Assembly (NCBI RefSeq): GCF_042658365.1
Contig: NZ_JBHSQC010000015.1
Direction: 5' to 3' (one strand)
Length of the DNA stretch: 64,000 nucleotides
From: Carnobacterium_A antarcticum
Lineage (GTDB): Bacteria; Bacillota; Bacilli; Lactobacillales; Carnobacteriaceae
Shown here: piece by piece, positions 16,264-24,633 of the stretch
Layout of the letters: every line of letters starts with the position of its first letter
Numbering within the stretch: the stretch's first letter is position 1
Made by a program: the position numbers and the translations under genes
Notes under the pieces: model-generated
The model's input: only the letters and a program-made list of their open reading frames with translations
Databases searched by the model: none
Told to the model about the DNA's origin: nothing

Positions 16264-17352
16264 ATGACTAAAAAAAATATAAAAAAATTTATTTTGTCTT
16301 TTGTAGGACTAATCTCGTTTGTATTACTAGCAGCATGCGGCAATTCAGAAGCAGATGATTCAACAGCTTATATAGGTATTTCTATGCCGACGCAATCAGC
16401 AGAACGCTGGATTGATGATGGAAACAATATGGTTTCTAAATTAGAAGAGTTGGGTTACAAAACAGACTTACAATATGCTGAGGACGTTGTAGATAATCAA
16501 GTTTCTCAAATTGAGAACATGATTACAAAAGGTGTGGATATTATTGTAATCGCTTCCGTTGACGGATCAGCTTTAACGGATGTATTACAAAAGGCAAAAA
16601 ATGAAGGAATTGAAGTTATTGCCTATGATAGATTACTAATGAACAGTGAAAATGTAGATTACTATGCAACTTTTGATAATTTTGGAGTTGGTGTTTTAGG
16701 TGCATCTTATATTGAAAACGCTTTAGGTTTGAAGGATGGGGAAGGACCTTTTAATATAGAATTATTTGGTGGTTCACCTGATGACAACAATGCCGTCATT
16801 AACTTTGATGGGGTTATGTCTGTGTTTAAACCTTATTTTGATAGTGGACAATTAGTTGTTCCTAGTAAACAAACCAAGTTTAACCAAATCGCTACATTGC
16901 GTTGGGATGGGGCAACTGCGCAATCTCGCATGGATAATCTTTTAAGTGCTAATTATACTGACGAAACGATAGATGCTGTTTTATCTCCATATGATCCAAT
17001 TAGTTTAGGTGTTATCTCTTCATTAAAAGGTGTAGGTTACGGTTCGGACAGCAAACCATTGCCAGTTATTACAGGACAAGATGCTAACTTGCCAGCAATC
17101 AAATCTATTGTTGCCGGTGAACAAACACAAACTATCTTTAAAGATACTAGAGAATTAGCATCTGTAACGATTGATATGATCGAAGCAATCGTAAATGATA
17201 AAGAAGTAGAAGTTAATGATACAGAAACATATGATAATGGCGTAAAAGTCGTTCCTACTTTTACAGTAGAGCCAGTTTCAGTAGATGAAGACAATTACAA
17301 AGAGGTCTTGATTGACAGTGATTACTACACAGAAGAAGAAATCAATAATTAA
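16264..17352 (+). CDS. Sugar-binding lipoprotein of monosaccharide ABC transporter (ChvE-like)
   Basis: 362 aa with signal peptide and lipobox LAAC (Cys25). The body matches the periplasmic-binding-protein I type of ChvE, the partner of GguAB: YIGISMPTQSAERWIDDG, VIASVDGSALTDVL, AYDRLLMNSENVDYYATFDN, and the C-terminal GVKVVPTFTVEPVSVDEDNY. It captures a free monosaccharide outside the cell. Adjacent genes, AraR operator and araBDA make L-arabinose the likely ligand, although the family also binds xylose, galactose and glucose. SD GAGGAG before the ATG. Confidence 0.9.
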   Translation: MTKKNIKKFILSFVGLISFVLLAACGNSEADDSTAYIGISMPTQSAERWIDDGNNMVSKLEELGYKTDLQYAEDVVDNQVSQIENMITKGVDIIVIASVDGSALTDVLQKAKNEGIEVIAYDRLLMNSENVDYYATFDNFGVGVLGASYIENALGLKDGEGPFNIELFGGSPDDNNAVINFDGVMSVFKPYFDSGQLVVPSKQTKFNQIATLRWDGATAQSRMDNLLSANYTDETIDAVLSPYDPISLGVISSLKGVGYGSDSKPLPVITGQDANLPAIKSIVAGEQTQTIFKDTRELASVTIDMIEAIVNDKEVEVNDTETYDNGVKVVPTFTVEPVSVDEDNYKEVLIDSDYYTEEEINN

Positions 17353-17425
17353 TAACTAATATATTATTCTGGGTCTTAGCTATTTTATTCTAACTAAGGT
17401 CCAGAATAAGATTAGGAGGGATTAT

Positions 17426-18955
17426 GTGTCAGATATTATACTAGAAATGAAAAATATTACTAAAGATTTTTCAGGTGTGAAAGCATTAGATAATGTCAAT
17501 CTTAAAGTTAAAAAGGGAGAAGTTCATGCTTTATGCGGAGAAAATGGAGCAGGAAAGTCTACACTTATGAAAATTCTCAGCGGTGTTTATCCTTTTGGAG
17601 AATACTCGGGAGATATCATTTACAACGGTGAAGTTTGTCAATTTAAATCAATATCTGATAGTGAACGAAAAGGAATTGTTATCATCCATCAAGAATTAGC
17701 CCTTATCCCTTATTTGTCAGTAAAAGAAAATATCTTTTTGGGAAACGAACAATCAAAGAAAGGAATCATTGATTGGGATTTAACCGAAAAGAAAGCTTCA
17801 AATTTATTGAAAACGGTTGGATTGACTATTTCCCCAAATGTTTTAGTTACACAGTTGGGTGTTGGACAGCAACAGTTAGTCGAGATAGCAAAAGCATTCT
17901 CCAAGAATGTTCAGTTGCTAATACTAGATGAGCCGACGGCAGCTTTAAACGAGGATGATAGTGAAAATCTTCTAGAACTTATCAAAGAATTTAAAAAACA
18001 AGGGATAACTTCTATTATTATCTCTCATAAGTTGAATGAAATAACAGATATTGCAGATAATGTAACCATTATCCGAGATGGAAAATCGATTGAAACATTG
18101 TCAAATGAACAAATTGACGAAAACCGGATCATCAAGGGAATGGTTGGAAGAGATCTAACGAACAGATACCCTGATAGAGAACCCAAAATAGGGAAAAAAA
18201 TATTTGAAGTAAAGAATTGGAATGTTTATCATCCTCTGGATACGAAGAGAAAGGTGAATGATAACCTGAATTTTCACATCAAAGCTGGAGAGATAGTTGG
18301 TATTGCTGGATTGATGGGAGCAGGAAGAACTGAATTTGCTATGAGTGTTTTTGGAAAGTCCTATGGTTCTAACATCAGCGGGCAAATCATAAAAAACGAT
18401 AAAGAAATTAAATTAAATAATGTATCTGAAGCCATTAAAAACCGAATTGCTTATCTCTCGGAAGATAGAAAGAATTATGGATTAAATCTATTACAAGACA
18501 TCAAAGAAAACGTTACTATGGCGAGTTTGTCAAAAATTTCAAGTAAAGGAGTTATAGATAAAGAAAAAGAAATTACTGAGGCTGAGAAATATCGAGATAA
18601 TATGCGAATAAAAACAAAAGATATTTATCAGAATGTAGGAAATTTAAGTGGAGGAAATCAACAAAAAGTGGTCTTAGGCAAATGGTTGATGTCTGAACCT
18701 GATATTCTTTTTCTTGACGAACCTACACGTGGTATTGATGTAGGAGCGAAATTTGAAATTTATTCTATTATTGAACAAATGGCGCGAGCAGGAAAAGCTA
18801 TTTGCATTATTTCGTCAGAATTACCTGAAATATTAGGAATGTGTGACAGAATTTATACAATGAACGAAGGGCGCTTTACAGGAGATGTTCCTAAAGAAGG
18901 GGTTACACAGGAAGATCTAATGAAACTTATGACTGCTGAGGAGGCAATGATATAA
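17426..18955 (+). CDS. Monosaccharide ABC transporter ATPase (GguA/MmsA-like)
   Basis: 509 aa, two ABC domains as in sugar ATPases of the Mgl/Rbs/Ara group. Domain 1 has Walker A GENGAGKST (38-46) and an altered signature LGVGQQQLVEIAKAF. Domain 2 has a degenerate Walker A (GLMGAGRTEF) and signature LSGGNQQKVVLGKWL with LDEPTRGID. Insert details (HPLDTKRKVNDNLNF) fit GguA. GTG start at 17426, 5 nt after AGGAGGG; an ATG two bases upstream is out of frame and closes after six codons. Its stop directly abuts the permease ATG. Confidence 0.93.
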   Translation: MSDIILEMKNITKDFSGVKALDNVNLKVKKGEVHALCGENGAGKSTLMKILSGVYPFGEYSGDIIYNGEVCQFKSISDSERKGIVIIHQELALIPYLSVKENIFLGNEQSKKGIIDWDLTEKKASNLLKTVGLTISPNVLVTQLGVGQQQLVEIAKAFSKNVQLLILDEPTAALNEDDSENLLELIKEFKKQGITSIIISHKLNEITDIADNVTIIRDGKSIETLSNEQIDENRIIKGMVGRDLTNRYPDREPKIGKKIFEVKNWNVYHPLDTKRKVNDNLNFHIKAGEIVGIAGLMGAGRTEFAMSVFGKSYGSNISGQIIKNDKEIKLNNVSEAIKNRIAYLSEDRKNYGLNLLQDIKENVTMASLSKISSKGVIDKEKEITEAEKYRDNMRIKTKDIYQNVGNLSGGNQQKVVLGKWLMSEPDILFLDEPTRGIDVGAKFEIYSIIEQMARAGKAICIISSELPEILGMCDRIYTMNEGRFTGDVPKEGVTQEDLMKLMTAEEAMI

Positions 18956-20173
18956 ATGGAACAGACAAGTGATGAAAAAACACTATCAAAAGAGAATAAC
19001 AGAGAGAAAAAAACAATTAAAGATATAGCGTTAGATATTCTTAGCAAATACAGTATGATTTTTATTTTAATAGCTATTTTGATTGCATTCCAGCTTTTGA
19101 CAGATGGAATTCTTTGGAAGCCGTTAAACATTACCAACTTGATATTACAAAATAGTCATGTGCTTGTTTTAGCCATAGGAATGCTGCTTGTCATATTACT
19201 TGGAGATGTAGATTTATCGGTGGGATCAGTTGTAGCTTTCGTTGGAGCTGCATCAGCTGTTATGATGGTTCAGTGGCAATGGCATCCAATGATCGCTATC
19301 ATAGCCTCTTTGCTAGTGGGCGGTTTAATAGGAGCTTGGAACGGCTTTTGGATTTCTTATGTTGGTATTCCGGCATTCATTGTTACTCTAGCAGGTTTAT
19401 TGTCCTTTAGGGGGCTGACTCAGGTTATTCTCGGCGGCACTACACTGGCACCTTTTCCTACATTTTTTACTAAGTTAAGTTCTGGATATATTCCTGACTT
19501 TATTGGTAATGGGGAACTACATTTAACCTCTATTTTAATAGGATTGGTTTTATCATTGCTTTCAGTTTGGAATATGTGGAAAGCACGTAAAAGAAAGAAA
19601 GATAATCTATTCGAAGTAGAATCTTCAGCATGGTTTATAACTAAAGCAGCAATCATGTTTGCTTCAATTATGTTGTTGACTTTTGTATTGGCTTCTTATC
19701 AAGGATATCCAGTTATTTTGATTCTATTAGCCGTCTTAGTCATGATTTATGGTTTTTTAACAACAAAAACAACTATTGGAAGACAAATATATGCAACAGG
19801 AGGGAACCGAAAAGCTGCTGAATTATCAGGTGTTAAGACAAAGAAGCTGACTTTTTGGATCTTTGTTAATATGGGAGTTATGGCTGCTTTGTCTGGTTTG
19901 TTAGTAGCTTCTCGTTTAAATGCAGCGACACCAAATGCTGGTAATGGGTTTGAATTAGATGCTATTGCAGCAGTATATATAGGAGGAGCATCTGCATCAG
20001 GTGGTATTGGAACGATTCTTGGAGCCGTTATCGGCGGGTTGATCATGGGTATTTTGAATAATGGAATGTCTATTATGGGAATCGGTATTGATTGGCAACA
20101 AGCTATCAAAGGATTGATACTATTACTTGCTGTTGCTTTTGATATTTATAGCAGAAAAAGAAAAGCATCTTAA
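18956..20173 (+). CDS. Monosaccharide ABC transporter permease (GguB/MmsB-like)
   Basis: 405 aa with about ten membrane segments. MLLVILLGDVDLSVGSVVAF and the late GGASASGGIGTILGAVIGGL segment are typical for sugar permeases of the RbsC/XylH/GguB family. The extended middle loop with a long cytoplasmic basic segment (WKARKRKKDN) sets GguB apart from the shorter RbsC. The ATG follows immediately on the ATPase stop, so the two are translationally coupled. Forms the membrane channel for the arabinose importer. Confidence 0.92.
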   Translation: MEQTSDEKTLSKENNREKKTIKDIALDILSKYSMIFILIAILIAFQLLTDGILWKPLNITNLILQNSHVLVLAIGMLLVILLGDVDLSVGSVVAFVGAASAVMMVQWQWHPMIAIIASLLVGGLIGAWNGFWISYVGIPAFIVTLAGLLSFRGLTQVILGGTTLAPFPTFFTKLSSGYIPDFIGNGELHLTSILIGLVLSLLSVWNMWKARKRKKDNLFEVESSAWFITKAAIMFASIMLLTFVLASYQGYPVILILLAVLVMIYGFLTTKTTIGRQIYATGGNRKAAELSGVKTKKLTFWIFVNMGVMAALSGLLVASRLNAATPNAGNGFELDAIAAVYIGGASASGGIGTILGAVIGGLIMGILNNGMSIMGIGIDWQQAIKGLILLLAVAFDIYSRKRKAS

Positions 20174-20200
20174 TATATATATATGAGGAGTGGATGATTT

Positions 20201-20515
20201 ATGGAAAATAAAACAGTCCTTCTTATCTGTACAGCAGGAATTACAGCAGGATTAATCGTAAAAAACATTCAAAATATTATGGAAAATAAAGGGGAGAATT
20301 ATCATATTTATTCTGCGCCTGCAATTGTTGCAGAAAATATTATAAAAGAACAAAAAATTGATGCTTTGCTGATTGCTCCCCAGTCTAAGTATGAAGTATC
20401 AAGATTAGAAGAGTTGCTCAATTATAAAAAGGTACCGTATAGATTAATTGATGAGGAAGATTATGAGATATTAAATGCTCAAGCGATTTATAATAAATTG
20501 AAATCAATGTTATAA
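20201..20515 (+). CDS. Orphan PTS EIIB-like protein (lactose/cellobiose family)
   Basis: 104 aa. VLLICTAGITAGLIVKNIQ matches the start of lactose/cellobiose-type EIIB proteins, with the phosphorylatable Cys at position 10 and a Thr/Gly loop after it; ALLIAPQ near 63-69 fits the second conserved loop. EIIB normally passes phosphate from EIIA to a sugar in EIIC, but no EIIA or EIIC is near. It sits 27 bp after the ABC permease gene and before a terminator, inside the arabinose transporter unit. A sensory or regulatory role, linking PTS phosphorylation to arabinose uptake, is possible but only inferred. Confidence 0.75.
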   Translation: MENKTVLLICTAGITAGLIVKNIQNIMENKGENYHIYSAPAIVAENIIKEQKIDALLIAPQSKYEVSRLEELLNYKKVPYRLIDEEDYEILNAQAIYNKLKSML

Positions 20516-20591
20516 CATAAGAAGGAAGAATTGCTAAAAATGATAACTAAGCATGTCATTAAGGGACAAAGTTATCTATTTAAATACCTCA

Positions 20592-20637
20592 AGCAGCTAT
20601 GTCAACAGTATAAAAAGTTGACATAGCTGCTTTTTTT
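20592..20637 (+). terminator. Terminator of the arabinose transporter operon
   Basis: AGCAGCTATGTCAA pairs with TTGACATAGCTGCT, followed by seven T. Confidence 0.93.
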
Positions 20638-20639
20638 AG

Positions 20640-20788
20640 GCCATCTGTGTGGGAATGTTCCTTGCCAGTCAACAGTATTGGATAGGCAACACTTTATGAT
20701 GTTTTCAACAAAAAGATTGAAGGCATTAACAATAACCGTAATAGAAAATATAATTTGCGGAAGTTTTATAAAATAAAGTTGTACGTTA
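20640..20788 (+). other. Possible transposase remnant
   Basis: Frame including 20702-20778 reads TLYDVFNKKIEGINNNRNRK and then YNLRKFYKIK. The KIEGINN-type segment resembles the conserved C-terminal part of ISL3-type transposases, but the usual following pattern is lost and stops occur upstream. At most a worn fragment. Confidence 0.25.
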
Positions 20789-20833
20789 TTGCAACTATAT
20801 ATGACTTGCTGTACTATATACGTACGTACAAGT
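20789..20833 (+). promoter_or_regulatory. araR promoter and AraR operator
   Basis: TTGCAA (20789-20794) and TACTAT (20812-20817), 17-bp spacer. Directly after the -10 lies TATACGTACGTACAAGT (20817-20833), with the AraR core GTACGTAC. This position around the start site predicts autorepression. Confidence 0.8.
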
Positions 20834-20851
20834 TTGAGGAGGAGCGAAACT

Positions 20852-21946
20852 ATGGCGAGTGAACCCAAATATATAGTTATTAAAAATAAGTTGAAACAGC
20901 TTATTTTAAATGGAGAATATGATATAGGCAGCAAAATACCTTCAGAAGCAGAATTGAAGGATAAGTTTAATGTTAGTCGGCATACTATACGTCAATCTAT
21001 TTCAGAATTAGCAAACGATGGTTATTTAAGAAGAGAGCAAGGATCAGGAACGTATGTAAGCAATCAATACCAGATAGAGACAAAAGAGACATCACAAAAA
21101 ACGATAGGTGTTATTACAACGTATCTTTCTGATTATATTTTCCCCTCTATTATTAGAGGAATAGAAGACGAGTTGAGTAAAAAGGGATATGCTTTACTGC
21201 TGTCTAGTACCCAAAATAATGTCGAGAATGAAAAAAGAAGTCTCGAAATGATGCTTGAAAAGCATATTGATGGTTTAATTGTTGAACCGACTAAAAGTGC
21301 AGAGTTAAACCCAAATCTAAACTATTACTTACGTATGCAAGAGAGAGGAATTCCTTATGTGTCCATCAATGCTTCTTATGAAGAGTTGGATGCACCAGAA
21401 ATAAGAATGAACGATATATTAGCAAGCGAAAAACTAACTTCTCATTTACTAGAATTAGGACATACCCGCATTTGTATGATAACAAAAACAGATGACTTAC
21501 AAGGAAAAGAGCGAATGAAAGGATTTATCAGAGCTTATAGCAAAGTTAATAAAACATTTGATGGCAGCTTAATGATTACCTTTGATACAGAGCACATAGG
21601 TGAACTGCCAAAAGATATTGATCGTGTCTTAAAACTTGAAAACTCTCCAACTGCTTTTGTTTGTTACAACGATCAGATAGCTATAAAAGTCATTGAACGC
21701 GTTACTAATAGTGGAAAAGAAGTTCCGCTAGATATTTCAGTCGTCAGCCATGACAATTCTCTTTTGAGCACAGCAACAGATATAAAACTAACTTCTATTA
21801 ACCACCCCAAAGAACAATTAGGAAGAGATGCAGCAAATTGGATTATACAAGCGATTGAAAAAAATTCATTTAAGCAACAATCTATTATTTATGAACCGGA
21901 ATTAATAATGCGGTCTTCTACAAGTAAAAATAATGAAATTGATTAA
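20852..21946 (+). CDS. araR: Arabinose operon repressor AraR
   Basis: 364 aa. Residues 1-70 form a GntR-type winged helix (YIVIKNKLKQLILNGEYDIG, PSEAELKDKFNVSRHTIRQ, RREQGSGTYV). The rest is a LacI/GalR-type effector domain (IGVITTYLSDYIFPSIIRGI, EKHIDGLIVEP, LGHTRICMI, FVCYNDQIA). This chimeric layout is the AraR hallmark. It binds arabinose and leaves operators. The start is the ATG at 20852 behind GAGGAGG; the open frame reaches back to a TTG at 20789, but that TTG is the -35 box. Operators with GTACGTAC cores precede this gene, the transporter genes and araB. Confidence 0.95.
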   Translation: MASEPKYIVIKNKLKQLILNGEYDIGSKIPSEAELKDKFNVSRHTIRQSISELANDGYLRREQGSGTYVSNQYQIETKETSQKTIGVITTYLSDYIFPSIIRGIEDELSKKGYALLLSSTQNNVENEKRSLEMMLEKHIDGLIVEPTKSAELNPNLNYYLRMQERGIPYVSINASYEELDAPEIRMNDILASEKLTSHLLELGHTRICMITKTDDLQGKERMKGFIRAYSKVNKTFDGSLMITFDTEHIGELPKDIDRVLKLENSPTAFVCYNDQIAIKVIERVTNSGKEVPLDISVVSHDNSLLSTATDIKLTSINHPKEQLGRDAANWIIQAIEKNSFKQQSIIYEPELIMRSSTSKNNEID

Positions 21947-22123
21947 TCTATCTTTAATGGGCAGTACCGATCTATATTTGTCATTGAAATTCAAAAGAAG
22001 AATTGCTTTAATAATGCCAGTGAAATAGAACAAATTTGGCCTTTCAATGATGTTATATAGCGAAGAAAATAGCAACAATCGGCAGAATGAAATGATAGAA
22101 AAATAAAGTGGTATAAAAAACCT
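21947..22123. other. Intergenic region, nothing assigned
   Basis: No gene or clear hairpin. A short open stretch around 22035-22108 ends in SNNRQNEMIEK before a stop; I do not recognise it. Confidence 0.3.
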
Positions 22124-22180
22124 TTATGTACGTACAATTGTAATAAATATGTTGACGTGTACGTACATTAAGGTTATACT
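22124..22180 (+). promoter_or_regulatory. araBDA promoter with two AraR operators
   Basis: TTGACG (22152-22157) and TATACT (22175-22180), 17-bp spacer. Operators: TTATGTACGTACAATT (22124-22139) upstream and ACGTGTACGTACATTA (22155-22170) in the spacer. Their centres are 31 bp apart, about three helical turns, which suits cooperative or looped binding. Confidence 0.88.
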
Positions 22181-22192
22181 TTTATTGTAGAT

Positions 22193-22208
22193 TTGATAGC
22201 GCTTTCTA
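22193..22208 (+). promoter_or_regulatory. cre (CcpA) site before araB
   Basis: TTGATAGCGCTTTCTA, a near palindrome close to the cre consensus, about 15 bp after the -10 box. Confidence 0.65.
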
Positions 22209-22253
22209 CTTTAGGTATTTTTATTAAAACTTTGAGGGAGGAGTGAATAAGAA

Positions 22254-23861
22254 TTGAATAGTAAATTCGAAAAAATTAAAAAAGATATTTTGAGTAACCG
22301 GACTACTTTGGGAATCGAGTTAGGTTCCACTAGAATTAAAGCAGTGTTGATTGATTCAGACTATCGACCTATCGCATCAGGAAGCTATGAATGGGAGAAT
22401 CGTCTAGAAGAAGGTGTTTGGACCTATTCGTTTGAAGACATTTGGAAGGGGATACAAGAAAGTTACCGAGTGATGGCTGAGGATGTTCAAAAGCAATATG
22501 GCGAAGTATTGACAGCGGTAGGCTCTATTGGATTTAGCGCCATGATGCACGGTTATTTAGCATTTGATAAATACGGGGAGCTTTTAGTTCCTTTTCGTAC
22601 TTGGCGAAATGCAATGACGGAACAAGCTGAAAAAGAGCTGACCAAACATTTTGACTACCCGATCCCGCAACGATGGAGTATAGCCCACTTGTATCAAGCG
22701 ATATTAAATGATGAAGAACATATAAATGAAATCGATTTCTTTACGACGCTTGCTGGATATGTTCATTGGAAACTAACTGGTGAAAAGGTGCTTGGGGTGG
22801 GAGATGCTTCAGGGATGTTTCCAATTGATGCGACAACTAAAAACTATCATCAGAAGATGCTTGTTCAGTTTGGAGACCTGATCCAAGAAAAAGAGTACGC
22901 TTGGAAACTTGAAAACATTTTGCCGGAAGTTCTAGTGGCAGGCAAAAAAGCCGGTTCATTAACGAAAGAGGGAGCACATCTGTTAGATCCTTCTGGAAAT
23001 TTACAGGCTGGTATTCCTTTGTGTCCACCTGAAGGCGATGCTGGAACAGGAATGGCGGCAACTAACAGTGTGGCTGAACGCACAGGGAACGTTTCGGCGG
23101 GGACCTCAGCATTTGCTATGATTGTTTTAGAGAAAGAACTGGAAAAGGTTCATCCTGAAATTGATTTGGTGACGACTCCTACTGGAAGTTTAGTCGGCAT
23201 GGTGCATACGAATAATTGTTCTTCAGACGTGAATGCTTGGATAAACCTTTTTGCTGAATTTACAGTTGCTGCTGGGCTGCAAATGGATAAGAATGAACTG
23301 TTTAGTCTTTTATTTAATGAGGCTCTAAAGGGAGAACCAGACGGCGGTGGTTTACTGTCCTATGGATATTATTCTGGCGAAAACATTACACATATGACTG
23401 AAGGCAGACCGTTATTTGTCCGTCAACCAGACAGTCAGTTTACTCTGGCTAACTTTATGCGTGTTCATTTGTTTTCAGCATTTGGAGCTATGAAGATTGG
23501 AATGGATATCTTAACAAAAGAAGAACAGATTAATATTGATTCAATCGTCGGGCACGGTGGGGTTTTTAAAACTGAAAAAGTAGGACAGCAAGTAATGGCA
23601 GCCGTGATGAATGCACCAGTGACTGTTATGGAGACAGCTGGAGAAGGCGGAGCTTGGGGAATTGCCTTGCTAGCTGCGTACTTGCGTGAAAAAGAGAGCG
23701 GAGAATCTTTGGATGGTTTCTTAGAGAAAAAAGTATTCAAAGAAGAAAAAGGATCGACTATTGCGCCTCTTCAAGAAGATGTGGCAGGTTTTGAAGTGTT
23801 TATTGACCGCTATCAAAAAGGATTACCAATTGAACAGGCAGCAATCGATTGTTTGCGTTAA
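22254..23861 (+). CDS. araB: Ribulokinase, FGGY family
   Basis: 535 aa, close in length to lactic acid bacterial AraB. The N-terminal ATPase fold starts LGIELGSTRIKAVLID; GDASGMFPID and GNVSAGTSAFAMIV fit FGGY kinases, and the C-terminal GHGGVFKTEKVGQQVMAAV with ETAGEGGAWGIALLAAY is the adenosine site. It phosphorylates L-ribulose to L-ribulose-5-phosphate. The assignment to ribulokinase rather than xylulokinase rests on its place before araD and araA. TTG start about 10 nt after GGGAGGAG. Confidence 0.88.
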   Translation: MNSKFEKIKKDILSNRTTLGIELGSTRIKAVLIDSDYRPIASGSYEWENRLEEGVWTYSFEDIWKGIQESYRVMAEDVQKQYGEVLTAVGSIGFSAMMHGYLAFDKYGELLVPFRTWRNAMTEQAEKELTKHFDYPIPQRWSIAHLYQAILNDEEHINEIDFFTTLAGYVHWKLTGEKVLGVGDASGMFPIDATTKNYHQKMLVQFGDLIQEKEYAWKLENILPEVLVAGKKAGSLTKEGAHLLDPSGNLQAGIPLCPPEGDAGTGMAATNSVAERTGNVSAGTSAFAMIVLEKELEKVHPEIDLVTTPTGSLVGMVHTNNCSSDVNAWINLFAEFTVAAGLQMDKNELFSLLFNEALKGEPDGGGLLSYGYYSGENITHMTEGRPLFVRQPDSQFTLANFMRVHLFSAFGAMKIGMDILTKEEQINIDSIVGHGGVFKTEKVGQQVMAAVMNAPVTVMETAGEGGAWGIALLAAYLREKESGESLDGFLEKKVFKEEKGSTIAPLQEDVAGFEVFIDRYQKGLPIEQAAIDCLR

Positions 23862-23917
23862 ATAAAGATAAAATACTATAAATAAAATAATGGAGCTAAA
23901 AAACAGGAGGTTGAAAA

Positions 23918-24619
23918 GTGTTAGATGCATTAAAAAAAGAAGTCTATGAAGCCAATATGCTGTTACCTGAATACCACCTGATTACATTTACTTGGGGAAA
24001 TGTCAGCGGTATTGATCGAGAAAAAGGACTAGTTGTCATTAAACCAAGTGGCGTTGAATATGAGCATTTGAAACCTAGTGATATGGTGGTAGTGGATTTA
24101 GAGGGTAGAGTGGTTGAGGGAGACTTAAATCCTTCAAGTGATACGGCTACACATGTTGAGTTATATAAAGCTTTTCCTAATATACAAGGTATCGTGCATA
24201 CTCATTCACCATGGGCTGTTTCATTTGCACAAGCTGGACGTTCTATTCCAGCAGCAGGAACAACACAAAGTGATTACTTCTATGGAGATATCCCAGTGAC
24301 GAGAGCAATGAAAGAAAGTGAAATCGTAACGGAGTACGAAAAACAGACAGGAACAGTTATCATCGAGACATTCGACGAAAAAGGACTTTCACCTGAGGAA
24401 ATTCCGGGAGTATTGGTAAACGATCATGGGCCATTTACTTGGGGAACATCCGCTAAAAATGCTGTTCACAATGCAGTTGTCCTGGAGCAAGTTGCAGAGA
24501 TGACGTATCATTCCTTACAATTGAATCCATTTGATATTCGGATGGACCAAGTACTGTTAGATAAGCACTTTAAAAGAAAACATGGGAAAGACGCTTATTA
24601 TGGACAAACTAAAAAATAG
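23918..24619 (+). CDS. araD: L-ribulose-5-phosphate 4-epimerase
   Basis: 233 aa, usual length. Class II aldolase/adducin fold: TWGNVSGID, KPSGVEYEHLKPSDMVVVD, SSDTATHVELYKAF, the zinc ligands HTHSPWAVSFA, and a later His in VNDHGPFTWG. It converts L-ribulose-5-P to D-xylulose-5-P, which enters the pentose phosphate or phosphoketolase route. GTG start behind AGGAGG. Second gene of araBDA. Confidence 0.95.
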   Translation: MLDALKKEVYEANMLLPEYHLITFTWGNVSGIDREKGLVVIKPSGVEYEHLKPSDMVVVDLEGRVVEGDLNPSSDTATHVELYKAFPNIQGIVHTHSPWAVSFAQAGRSIPAAGTTQSDYFYGDIPVTRAMKESEIVTEYEKQTGTVIIETFDEKGLSPEEIPGVLVNDHGPFTWGTSAKNAVHNAVVLEQVAEMTYHSLQLNPFDIRMDQVLLDKHFKRKHGKDAYYGQTKK

Positions 24620-24633
24620 AGGAGCTAACTGAA

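Noticed and set aside
20789..20851. Longer araR start at the TTG at 20789
   Set aside because: The TTG is the -35 box, and the extension runs through the -10 and the operator. The ATG at 20852 has a perfect SD.
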